Below are positions 1 to 5,614 of a DNA stretch of 5,803 nucleotides, piece after piece (the first letter of the stretch is position 1; every line of letters begins with the position of its first letter). Source of the DNA: Spirochaetaceae bacterium (GTDB lineage Bacteria; Spirochaetota; Spirochaetia; Treponematales; Breznakiellaceae). The position numbers were made by a program, and so were the translations under genes. The stretch is from contig JAITNO010000006.1 of the NCBI GenBank assembly GCA_031290405.1, forward strand, positions 1 through 5,803, given 5' to 3'. Below the pieces are notes generated by a model that saw nothing but the letters and a program-made list of their open reading frames with translations, made no database searches and had not been told where the DNA came from.

Positions 1-40
1 CGCTCCCAATTGCCACAATACCTGTTAACTTGCGTTTCAT
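1..40 (-). CDS. 5' end of an exported or membrane protein gene (partial)
   Basis: On the minus strand an ATG at 40-38 opens a frame that runs off the left edge after 13 codons, reading MKRKLTGIVAIGS. A strong ribosome binding site, GGAGG, lies about 6 bases before the ATG (complement of about 47-51). The basic start followed by small and hydrophobic residues looks like the beginning of a signal peptide or membrane anchor. The product cannot be identified from 13 residues. The gene is divergent from the galactokinase-like gene, and the two share an AT-rich intergenic region. The start is well supported by the ribosome binding site; the function is unknown. Confidence 0.6.
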   Translation of the reverse strand, partial: MKRKLTGIVAIGS

Positions 41-282
41 ACTGATACCTCCAAAATAAAACCAACTAAATGCGTTCGGACTTAACCGACCCTTGCGCTT
101 AACGATAACTATAAACAAAAAAAAATGCAAGTAGTCAGAGCCCTTTTTATTCTTAAATTGACAATATAATTATCGGATATGTTTTCCGTTTCACTTGCAT
201 AATGTCGCATTTTATGATAGTCTTCTTCCCGTGGTGCGGAAACGCCGCGCTATACATCAAAAAACTCCGAGAGGATCGCATA
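41..282. other. AT-rich divergent intergenic region
   Basis: This stretch separates the partial minus-strand gene from the galactokinase-like gene and is much richer in A and T than the rest of the window, as expected for a region carrying promoters in both directions. It holds a run of nine A residues (117-125) and an 8-bp inverted repeat, ATGCAAGT at 125-132 and ACTTGCAT at 193-200. The repeat flanks the TTGACA and TATAAT motifs at 158-170 and could be an operator, though an 8-bp match could be chance. An in-frame ATG at 202 exists but has no ribosome binding site, so the stretch 202-282 is treated as untranslated leader. Confidence 0.5.
158..170 (+). promoter_or_regulatory. possible promoter of the galactokinase-like gene
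   Basis: A TTGACA hexamer (158-163) and a TATAAT hexamer (165-170) lie almost adjacent, so they cannot be the two halves of one promoter. TATAAT as a -10 would start transcription near 177 but lacks a good -35. TTGACA as a -35 finds only a poor -10 near 180-186. The AT-rich setting upstream of the gene supports a promoter here, but the exact elements are unresolved. Confidence 0.3.
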
Positions 283-1467
283 ATGGCAGAGGCAGCCCTC
301 ATTCATTGTAAAGAGTACGAAATAACCGATAAAAACGAAAGAATCGTCATTGCGGAAGCGCCCGCGCGGCTCAACCTGATGGGCGAATACAGCCAGGCCG
401 GCGCCGGCGTCGTCCTGGCTTGCGGCATAGACCGCTCCCTCAAGGTCGCCGTAAGCGCCCGCAAGGACAACTCCCTGCGGTTTTACACGGCCGAAACGTC
501 GGAACGCAAGCGGACGAGCATCCTTAACTACAAATTCAAGCGCGAAGACCGCTGGGCAAACCACGTAAAGCTCGCCATCTACCTTTTTTCGCAAAAAGGC
601 TTCGAGCCGCGAGGCATGAGCTTTACCATCACGGGGAACATCCCGCAGAACATCGGCTTGGCCGCCGCCTCCGCCGTCGAGGTCGCCTCCGCCCTCGCCC
701 TCCGGCGTTTCTACAACGCCGCCGTCAGCGACAAGGAACTGATCCGCCGCCTGGACGAATGCCACAAGGAGTTTTACGAGGGCGAAAACAAGCTCTGCGA
801 CTTCCTCATCATAATGAACGCGCGGAAAGACAGCTTCCTTATCGTCGACGAGGCCTCCGGCGAAGTGGTCAAGATCAAAAACCCCTTCCCCAAGCATAAA
901 ATCTTCATCCTGGATTCGCGCGTGCCCTTCTTCGGCGCCTCCGACGAGCTTCGCATCAGGCGCGAAGACCTCGACCGCGGCCTCTCTCTTCTGTCCAAAA
1001 AGCAACCGGCGAAGAGTTTCAAGGATTTCATGGGACAAAACATGATCGAATTGATGACGGGCCTGGAAGAAGAGGCCCGCCGCCACAGCCTGCACGTGAT
1101 TCAGGAACTCAACCGGATAAAGGAACTTGAAACTGCTTTGCGGGAGGGTGACCTCGCCGCCATCACTCGCGACGTTTTCCACTCGCACGAAAGTCTGCGC
1201 GACCTTTACGAGGTCTCCTGTCCCGAAGTGGACTGGCTGGTGAAGCGCGCCCAGGAAACCGAAGGCATTCTGGGGGCCCGCATGACGGGCAACGGCTTCG
1301 GCGGCTGCGTCTACATCATCGTCGAGCCCGACAAAATGCAAAATTACCTTGACAAACTGGAAGACTACGAGCGCATCTTCGGCTTCCACCCCAACATCTA
1401 CGAAGTCCTCCCCTCCGCCGCCGCCAAAATAGTTTCTTTCGCCGCGCCCTACGGGGCTGCGCCCTGA
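283..1467 (+). CDS. galactokinase-family GHMP kinase with divergent sugar-binding loop
   Basis: 394 residues, the usual galactokinase length. The start at 283 is chosen because GAGAGGA (269-275) sits about 8 bases upstream; an ATG at 202 has no such site. GHMP motif 3 is clear at residues 331-342 (GARMTGNGFGGC), and the galactokinase-type SHESLRDLYEVSCPE segment precedes it. Motif 1 (27-36, PARLNLMGEY) keeps the catalytic-type Arg29 and Glu35. However, the GEHTDYNGG sugar loop of true galactokinases reads GEYSQAGAG, losing the His and the galactose-contacting Asp. Motif 2 (125-133) is GLAAASAVE instead of GLSSSASxE, removing the usual serines near ATP and Mg2+. The catalytic base Asp appears kept at Asp173 (KLCDF in place of GIMDQ). 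It probably phosphorylates a sugar or related small molecule in the cytoplasm, but galactose is doubtful. No Leloir-pathway genes are adjacent. The C-terminal APYGAAP and the stop codon come from a dispersed repeat. Confidence 0.85.
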   Translation: MAEAALIHCKEYEITDKNERIVIAEAPARLNLMGEYSQAGAGVVLACGIDRSLKVAVSARKDNSLRFYTAETSERKRTSILNYKFKREDRWANHVKLAIYLFSQKGFEPRGMSFTITGNIPQNIGLAAASAVEVASALALRRFYNAAVSDKELIRRLDECHKEFYEGENKLCDFLIIMNARKDSFLIVDEASGEVVKIKNPFPKHKIFILDSRVPFFGASDELRIRREDLDRGLSLLSKKQPAKSFKDFMGQNMIELMTGLEEEARRHSLHVIQELNRIKELETALREGDLAAITRDVFHSHESLRDLYEVSCPEVDWLVKRAQETEGILGARMTGNGFGGCVYIIVEPDKMQNYLDKLEDYERIFGFHPNIYEVLPSAAAKIVSFAAPYGAAP

Positions 1468-1512
1468 GCGTTGCGCTGTACGTCCGCAAACTGCCCTCCC
1501 CCGCCCGCTTTG
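1444..1512 (+). repeat. dispersed repeat, copy A (overlaps the kinase 3' end)
   Basis: The 14-mer GCGCCCTACGGGGC at 1444-1457 recurs exactly at 5212-5225 and inverted at 2133-2146. Copies A and C also share AGCG at offset 23 and GTCCGCAA at offset 38 from the core, followed by C-rich sequence and GCTTTG, so the homology extends for about 55-70 bp. Copy A supplies the last seven codons and the stop of the kinase gene. The right boundary is approximate. Confidence 0.7.
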
Positions 1513-1533
1513 CGCGGAACCCCGCCCGCTTTG
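1500..1533. repeat. 13-bp direct repeat, two copies
   Basis: CCCGCCCGCTTTG occurs at 1500-1512 and again at 1521-1533, a 21-bp period, in the C-rich spacer between the convergent kinase and channel remnant. No terminator with a T tract was found in this spacer. Confidence 0.7.
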
Positions 1534-1576
1534 GGCAGGCCCCACACCTCCCCCCATTCGCTATCGGGCCATGCCC

Positions 1577-2006
1577 TCATTCCCCCACATATACTAATTT
1601 CAGTTTCCCCAGCGTTCCATCTTCGTACAGTCTAATCAGTTCCCTGGACAACCTGTTGGCGAAGTCTATGTCATGGGCGGCAAAAGCGTAACGTTCAGGG
1701 TGAAACAGCCCGTCCAGCAACCGGATGTTTTTGTTGGGATACATACTGTTGTAATACTCCAACACCGGCGCGTCGCAGACAAAGGCGTCAACGTCATGCT
1801 TTCCCACCGCATTCCAGCCGATGGGCGCCGTGTCAAGGGGAACAAGATTGTACCCGCCTGAATCCAAAATCATCTCGCCAATGCTGCCGTTCAGCACGCC
1901 TATGCGGGCGCCGCCGAGGTCTTGCAACGATTCAATCGCCGTCTGGGACAGCGCCGACGTGGTCATAACCGTCGTGATGGTCGAAGTGATACCCGTTTTC
2001 TCTTGA
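1577..2006 (-). pseudogene. C-terminal remnant of an ionotropic-glutamate-receptor-like channel (SBP family 3 lobe)
   Basis: The open frame encodes about 140 recognisable residues ending in a natural-looking C-terminus (EDGTLGKLKLVYVGE). It starts with a hydroxyl-rich helix end, ITSTITTVMTTSAL, then AIESLQDLGGARIGV, then VDAFVCDAPVLEYY, then a C-terminal helix. This order (end of M3, SxxDL linker, second ligand-binding segment with a ligand-contacting Asp in the DAPVL motif) matches prokaryotic glutamate-receptor-like channels, where a family 3 solute-binding domain is split by a pore. The signal peptide, first ligand-binding segment, M1, pore loop and M2 are missing. The frame continues upstream to an ATG at 2167, but that part is repeat DNA and the ATG has no ribosome binding site. 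The gene is most likely dead, truncated at its 5' end near the repeat junction. A remnant of an ordinary amino-acid-binding protein is the alternative. Confidence 0.7.
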
Positions 2007-2010
2007 TGTG

Positions 2011-2156
2011 TGAAGGACGCGCGCCCCTCCTCCTTATTATGAAAGAAAAGCCGTGCCGGGGGAACGCCGCTCTCAACCTTAAAGCGTATCGCTGAGGGCT
2101 TAGCGCCGTAGGCCGCTACAAAAAAAGGCTTAGCCCCGTAGGGCGCAACAAAAAAC
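2011..2156 (-). repeat. dispersed repeat, copy B
   Basis: Read on the minus strand this copy has the GCGCCCTACGGGGC core (2133-2146), a second imperfect core, then CAGCGATACGCTTT, CGGCTTTTCTTTCA, GGAGGAGGGG and GCGTCCTTCAC. Copy C shows the same landmarks in the same order (CAGCGATATGCTTT, CGGCTTTGCTTTCA, GGAGGAGGGG, GCGTCCTTCAC). Copy B lacks the palindrome array that separates the last two landmarks in copy C. It abuts the broken end of the channel remnant. Confidence 0.7.
2097..2156 (-). repeat. 30-bp tandem duplication within repeat copy B
   Basis: Two imperfect 30-bp units (2097-2126 and 2127-2156) each read, on the plus strand, GGCTTAGC followed by CCGTAGG, CGC, an A-or-T, ACA and an A run. 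They duplicate the repeat core inside copy B. In the open frame they give the duplicated peptides FFVAPYGAKP and FFVAAYGAKP. Confidence 0.8.
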
Positions 2157-2178
2157 TCATAATTCATTCACAATTGCG

Positions 2179-2187
2179 TGTTAGGAT
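2179..2187 (+). promoter_or_regulatory. possible extended -10 promoter for the metal operon
   Basis: TGTTAGGAT at 2179-2187 fits an extended -10 (TG, one base, then a hexamer sharing four of six bases with TATAAT). It would start transcription near 2194, leaving a short leader of about 24 bases before the ATG at 2218. No good -35 was found, so this is a weak call. No copper-operator palindrome was recognised. Confidence 0.3.
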
Positions 2188-2217
2188 GCGGGAACGTTTG
2201 AAGCTGAGGAGGCTTGT

Positions 2218-2319
2218 ATGGATTTTTTATTGAGTCATTGGCATTGTGTTGTGCCGGTGGTGGCGATTGTTGTCGTGTTGTTGCTGCGTGGATTGGGGCG
2301 CAAAGGGGGGACGCGATGA
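2218..2319 (+). CDS. 33-residue single-pass membrane peptide, coupled to the next gene
   Basis: The ATG at 2218 follows a full AGGAGG (2207-2212) at a 5-base spacing, one of the best ribosome binding sites in the window. The peptide starts MDFLLSHWHC, continues with a run of V, A, I and L forming one transmembrane helix (about residues 11-23), and ends with a basic tail (RGLGRKGGTR). The stop TGA at 2317-2319 overlaps the next gene's ATG at 2316-2318 in the classic ATGA arrangement, which predicts translational coupling. The positive-inside rule would put the C-terminus in the cytoplasm. The short N-terminal part carries His7, His9 and Cys10, possible metal ligands. The helix-plus-RKGG layout is reminiscent of FeoB-associated cysteine-rich membrane peptides but lacks their cysteine cluster. 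I do not recognise a family. It could alternatively act only as a leader that delivers ribosomes to the next gene. Confidence 0.65.
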   Translation: MDFLLSHWHCVVPVVAIVVVLLLRGLGRKGGTR

Positions 2320-2771
2320 GGCGGCGATGGTTGTTGGCTGCGGCGCTCTGGGGCGCGGCGGCGTTGGGGTTTGCTCAAGGGGGCGATCGTCCGGTTACAC
2401 GGGATGATGACCTGGTGATTGTGCTTGCCGAGGTGGGCGAGACGGCGCAGTTCTATCCGGTGGAGGTCGAGGGGACGCGGATGGAGGTTATTGCGGTTCG
2501 CGCGCCTGATGGGTCGGTGCGGACGGCGTTTAACACGTGCCAGGTGTGCTATGGTTCGGGGCGCGGGTTTTATAAGCAGCAGGGCACTGTGCTGGTCTGC
2601 CAAAACTGCGGGAACCAGTTCCGCATGAGTCAGGTTGAGGTGCGCTCGGGCGGCTGCAATCCGGCGCCGATTTTTAAGGCCGACAAGGTGGTTACGGAGA
2701 CGACCGTCACGATTCCAAGAGAGTTTTTGGCGCGGTCGAAGAAGATGTTTGCGCGCTGGAAGCGTGGTTAG
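2316..2771 (+). CDS. secreted DUF2318-type cysteine-rich (Fe-S-type) protein
   Basis: 151 residues from the ATG at 2316, which overlaps the stop of the upstream peptide and has AAAGGGGGG about 5 bases before it. A signal peptide is evident: three arginines at 2-4, a hydrophobic stretch 5-19, and probable cleavage after Ala20 (GFA/QG). There is no lipobox cysteine. The mature part carries Cys75-x2-Cys78, then Cys95-x2-Cys98, then GGCNPAP with Cys114. This pattern of two CxxC pairs plus GGCNPxP is what I recognise as DUF2318, annotated as Fe-S-containing and often found beside iron or copper transport genes. The large multi-pass membrane domain of some DUF2318 proteins is absent here. It probably works in the periplasm binding a metal or cluster. 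Position just upstream of copA (45 bases to the chosen ATG) suggests a shared operon and a role with the copper ATPase. Which metal it binds is not shown. Confidence 0.8.
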   Translation: MRRRWLLAAALWGAAALGFAQGGDRPVTRDDDLVIVLAEVGETAQFYPVEVEGTRMEVIAVRAPDGSVRTAFNTCQVCYGSGRGFYKQQGTVLVCQNCGNQFRMSQVEVRSGGCNPAPIFKADKVVTETTVTIPREFLARSKKMFARWKRG

Positions 2772-2816
2772 GGCTTGCCGCAGCGAGGCGGCGATATTAT
2801 GGAGAGGAGTGTTATT

Positions 2817-5129
2817 ATGGAAAGCATTGTAAATGGAAATGTGGTTGCGATTCCGGTGGGCGGGATGACGTGCGCGGCGTGCTCGGCGCGGGTGGAGCGG
2901 GCGATTGGCAAGATGGAGGGCGTTGTCGCCGTCTCGGTTAATTTTGCGACGGAAAAGGCGACGGTTACCTACGACTCAGGGCTGACGCGGGTGTCGGAGA
3001 TTAAGCGGACTATCGAACGGGCGGGCTACAAGGCGCTTGATCTGTCGGGCGCGGCCGCCGACGAGGACCGCAAGCGAAAGGAGCGGGCGGTTCGGGTTCT
3101 GTGGACGAAGTTTATTGTTTCGGCGGTGTTTGCGGCGCCGCTGCTCTACATTGCGATGGCGCCGATGATCGTCTGGGTTGCGCTGCCGTTTCCGCTTGCG
3201 CTGTCGCCGATGAACTTTCCGCTGGTCTATGCGCTGGTGGAGTTGGTTCTGGCGATTCCCGTGGTGGCGGTGGGGTACCGGTTCTATACGGTGGGCTTTA
3301 AGGCGCTGCTCGCGCGCAGTCCGAATATGGACAGCCTGATTGCGGTGGGGACGACGGCGGCGTTTGTGTTCAGCGTGTACAATATTTTCCAGATTGTGGA
3401 GGGGAACTTTACCGCGGTGGATTCCCTGTACTTTGAGACGGCGGGGGTGATTATCACGCTGATTCTGCTGGGCAAGTCGCTGGAGGCGGTCTCGAAGGGT
3501 AAGACGAGCGAGGCGATTAAGAAGCTGATGGGGCTTGCGCCCAAGACGGCGCTGGTAATCTCAGGCGGCGTTGAAAAGGAAATCCCGATTGAGGATGTGG
3601 AGATTGGCGACGTCGTCGTGGTGAAGCCGGGGGCGAAGATTCCGGTGGACGGCTGCGTGTTGGAGGGGCATACGGCGATAGACGAGGCCATGCTTACCGG
3701 CGAGAGCATGCCGGTGGACAAGGGCCCAGGCGACGCGGTGTTTGCCGCGACGATCAATACGACGGGCGTTATCCGCTTTAAGGCGACGAAGATTGGCGGC
3801 GACACGGCGCTGGCTCAGATCGTCAAGCTGGTGGAGGACGCGCAGGGGAGCAAGGCCCCCATCGCGCAGCTGGCGGACGTGGTGTCGGGCTACTTTGTGC
3901 CGGTGGTCTGCCTGATTGCGCTTGCGGCGGGCGCGGCGTGGTTCTTTGCGGCGTCGGGCAACGGCGCGCTGTTGCCTGTGGGGAAGACGACGGTGGAGTT
4001 TGCCCTGACGATCTTCATCTCGGTGCTGGTGATTGCCTGCCCCTGCGCGCTTGGGCTTGCGACGCCGACGGCCATCATGGTGAGCACGGGCAAGGGCGCG
4101 GAACTGGGCATCCTGATTAAAGGCGGCGAGGCCCTGGAAACGGCGCACAAGATCAACACAATCGTCTTTGACAAGACGGGAACGCTCACCGAGGGGAAGC
4201 CGCGGGTAACGGACATCATACGGGCGGGGGGCGCGGACGCGGACGCGGAGGCGGAAAAAACCTTCCTGCGCCTCGTCGCCTCGGCGGAAAAGAACAGCGA
4301 GCACCCCCTCGCGCAGGCGATAGTGAACGCCGCCGAAGAGCGCACGCTGGAGCTGCTCCCCGTCGAAAGCTTCAGCTCCCTTACCGGGCTGGGGCTTCTG
4401 GCGACGATAGGGGGACGGACGCTGCTTGTGGGGAACCGGAAGCTCATGGAAGAGCGGGGCGTTTCGCTTGCCGGCCTGGAGGAGGCGTCGGACGCGCTTG
4501 CCGGCGAGGGCAAGACGCCGATGTATGCGGCCCTTGACGGGAAGGCGGCGGGCATCATCGCCGTTGCCGACGTGGTAAAGCCCAGCAGCAAGAAGGCCGT
4601 CGAGATACTCCACCGGATGAACATCGAAGTCGCGATGATCACCGGCGACAACAAGAAGACGGCGGCGGCCATTGCGCGGCAAGTGGGCATCGACAGAGTG
4701 CTTGCCGAGGTGCTGCCGCAGGACAAGTCGGCGGAGGTGAAGAAGCTTCAGGAGGAGGGGCGCACAGTGGCGATGGTGGGGGACGGCATCAACGACGCTC
4801 CGGCGCTGGTGCAGGCGGACATCGGCATCGCAATAGGCAGCGGCACGGACGTGGCGATGGAAAGCGCCGACATCGTTCTGATGCACAGCGATCTGATGGA
4901 TGTGCCGACGGCCGTCAATCTAAGCAAGAAAACCATCCGCAACATCAAGCAGAACCTCTTCTGGGCGTTCGGCTACAACACCGTGGGCATCCCGATTGCC
5001 GCCGGCGTGCTCTACCTGTTCGGCGGCCCCCTCCTCAATCCCATCTTCGCCGCCGCCGCGATGAGTTTGTCGTCGGTGTCCGTGTTGAGCAACGCGCTGC
5101 GCTTAAAGCGCTTCAAGGCGCAGGGGTAA
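2817..5129 (+). CDS. copA: Cu+-exporting P1B-1-type ATPase
   Basis: 770 residues, normal for a CopA with one metal-binding domain. The start at 2817 is chosen because AGGAG (2805-2809) lies 7 bases upstream; an in-frame ATG at 2799 has a weaker site. One N-terminal HMA domain carries GMTCAAC (Cys19, Cys22). P-type motifs follow in order: TGES 294-297, membrane CPC 408-410, phosphorylated Asp452 in DKTGTLT, SEHP with His496, TGDN 609-612, and GDGINDAP from 655. The last two helices carry Tyr720-Asn721 and Met749 with Ser752-Ser753. CPC with YN and MxxSS is the Cu+ selectivity signature. All catalytic residues are present, so the enzyme should be active in the inner membrane, pumping Cu+ out of the cytoplasm. 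No CopZ chaperone or copper regulator is adjacent. Codon preference changes within the gene: Phe codons are TTT 14 to TTC 4 before about 4005 and 1 to 8 after it. Confidence 0.96.
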   Translation: MESIVNGNVVAIPVGGMTCAACSARVERAIGKMEGVVAVSVNFATEKATVTYDSGLTRVSEIKRTIERAGYKALDLSGAAADEDRKRKERAVRVLWTKFIVSAVFAAPLLYIAMAPMIVWVALPFPLALSPMNFPLVYALVELVLAIPVVAVGYRFYTVGFKALLARSPNMDSLIAVGTTAAFVFSVYNIFQIVEGNFTAVDSLYFETAGVIITLILLGKSLEAVSKGKTSEAIKKLMGLAPKTALVISGGVEKEIPIEDVEIGDVVVVKPGAKIPVDGCVLEGHTAIDEAMLTGESMPVDKGPGDAVFAATINTTGVIRFKATKIGGDTALAQIVKLVEDAQGSKAPIAQLADVVSGYFVPVVCLIALAAGAAWFFAASGNGALLPVGKTTVEFALTIFISVLVIACPCALGLATPTAIMVSTGKGAELGILIKGGEALETAHKINTIVFDKTGTLTEGKPRVTDIIRAGGADADAEAEKTFLRLVASAEKNSEHPLAQAIVNAAEERTLELLPVESFSSLTGLGLLATIGGRTLLVGNRKLMEERGVSLAGLEEASDALAGEGKTPMYAALDGKAAGIIAVADVVKPSSKKAVEILHRMNIEVAMITGDNKKTAAAIARQVGIDRVLAEVLPQDKSAEVKKLQEEGRTVAMVGDGINDAPALVQADIGIAIGSGTDVAMESADIVLMHSDLMDVPTAVNLSKKTIRNIKQNLFWAFGYNTVGIPIAAGVLYLFGGPLLNPIFAAAAMSLSSVSVLSNALRLKRFKAQG

Positions 5130-5179
5130 CGGCTTGTGATATTATCCGGCATTGACTGGAGACAACGCCCTTCGACGCA

Positions 5180-5211
5180 GCCCTTATAGGGCGGCGCCAC
5201 AGGCGCCTTTT
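5180..5211 (+). terminator. probable Rho-independent terminator of the metal operon
   Basis: Starting about 50 bases after the copA stop there is a small hairpin, GCCCT-TAT-AGGGC (5180-5192). A second follows, GGCGCC-ACA-GGCGCC (5193-5207), directly trailed by TTTT (5208-5211). The stem is short but all G and C. It also sits at the left edge of repeat copy C, so it may be part of that repeat. Confidence 0.5.
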
Positions 5212-5441
5212 GCGCCCTACGGGGCCACGCCCCCAGCGATATGCTTTTTGTCCGCAAGCCGCCCCCCCCAGCTGTCGGCTTTGCTTTCACTGAGAAGAAG
5301 AGAAGAGAGGAGGAGGGGGGAGCCCCCCCCTACGCGCGCACTTCGGTGCGCGCTACCCCTCCTGCGGGGGCCAGCCCCCGCAACGCCCCCGCTGGGAGGC
5401 CTGAGGCCTCCCAGACCCACCCGTAGCCTGGCGTCCTTCAC
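5212..5441 (+). repeat. dispersed repeat, copy C, with embedded palindromes
   Basis: It starts with the GCGCCCTACGGGGC core (5212-5225), then CAGCGATATGCTTT, GTCCGCAA, CGGCTTTGCTTTCA, a homopurine run of 31 bases (5292-5322) that includes GGAGGAGGGG, and ends with GCGTCCTTCAC at 5431-5441. The same landmarks occur in copy B in the same order, but there GGAGGAGGGG and GCGTCCTTCAC nearly touch. Here about 100 bp of palindromes lie between them. Confidence 0.7.
5334..5414. repeat. array of three GC-rich palindromes (hairpins)
   Basis: Three near-perfect inverted repeats follow one another. GCGCGCAC-TTCG-GTGCGCGC (5334-5353) has an 8-bp stem closed by a stable cUUCGg tetraloop. TGCGGGGGC-CA-GCCCCCGCA (5363-5382) has a nominal 9-bp stem. 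CTGGGAGGCC-TGA-GGCCTCCCAG (5392-5414) has a 10-bp stem. None is followed by a T tract, so they are not ordinary terminators. They could stabilise or process RNA, block replication or transcription, or be small mobile palindromes. Confidence 0.85.
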
Positions 5442-5471
5442 GGGCGGAGCCCCCCCCCCGTAAAAAAAAGC

Positions 5472-5500
5472 TTGACACGCCCGAAAAGCCATGCGATAAT
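5472..5500 (+). promoter_or_regulatory. strong sigma70-type promoter, rightward
   Basis: TTGACA (5472-5477), a 17-base spacer, then GATAAT (5495-5500), preceded by TGC, which makes an extended -10. An A8 tract (5462-5469) just upstream resembles an UP element, and a C10 tract (5450-5459) lies before that. The predicted start is near 5507. This is the best promoter in the window. Confidence 0.8.
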
Positions 5501-5546
5501 GGAAGCATGATAGACAGAAACCGTAAGACCCTACACCTTGACTCTT

Positions 5547-5560
5547 CGCGCGCGCGCGCG
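5547..5560. repeat. (CG)7 alternating tract
   Basis: Fourteen bases of perfectly alternating CG lie about 40 bp downstream of the rightward promoter. Alternating CG of this length is the classic sequence able to adopt Z-DNA under negative supercoiling. Confidence 0.9.
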
Positions 5561-5566
5561 AGGGGC

Positions 5567-5612
5567 CGAACGTACGAACGTACGAACGTACGAACGTACG
5601 AACGTACGAACG
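5567..5612. repeat. 8-bp tandem repeat, about 5.75 copies
   Basis: The unit CGAACGTA is repeated five times perfectly, followed by six more matching bases. Each junction creates the palindrome CGTACG. The array ends three bases from the -10 of the leftward promoter. Perfect short tandem repeats of this kind can change copy number by slippage. Confidence 0.95.
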
Positions 5613-5614
5613 CG

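Noticed and set aside
202..282. N-terminal extension of the kinase from the ATG at 202
   Set aside because: There is no ribosome binding site before 202, while GAGAGGA is well placed before 283. The extension does not resemble galactokinase N-termini.
250..1557. 435-codon minus-strand open frame
   Set aside because: It lies opposite the kinase gene, whose GHMP motifs and ribosome binding site are clear. Its protein is low-complexity G, V, A, D-rich with no recognisable domain, as expected from a GC-rich antisense frame.
2214..2315. TTG start giving a 34-residue N-terminal extension of the DUF2318 protein
   Set aside because: AGGAGG ends only one base before this TTG, too close for initiation, but is ideally spaced for the ATG at 2218 in another frame. 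The ATG at 2316 begins a clean signal peptide.
3561..4886. 441-codon minus-strand open frame
   Set aside because: It is antisense to the conserved catalytic core of copA, with an Arg/His-rich composition typical of a shadow frame and no ribosome binding site seen.
5152..5463. 103-codon plus-strand open frame after copA
   Set aside because: It is composed of dispersed-repeat and palindrome sequence, is Pro/Arg-rich, and has no convincing ribosome binding site.
5567..5612. CRISPR array
   Set aside because: The units are 8 bp and directly abutting, with no spacers.
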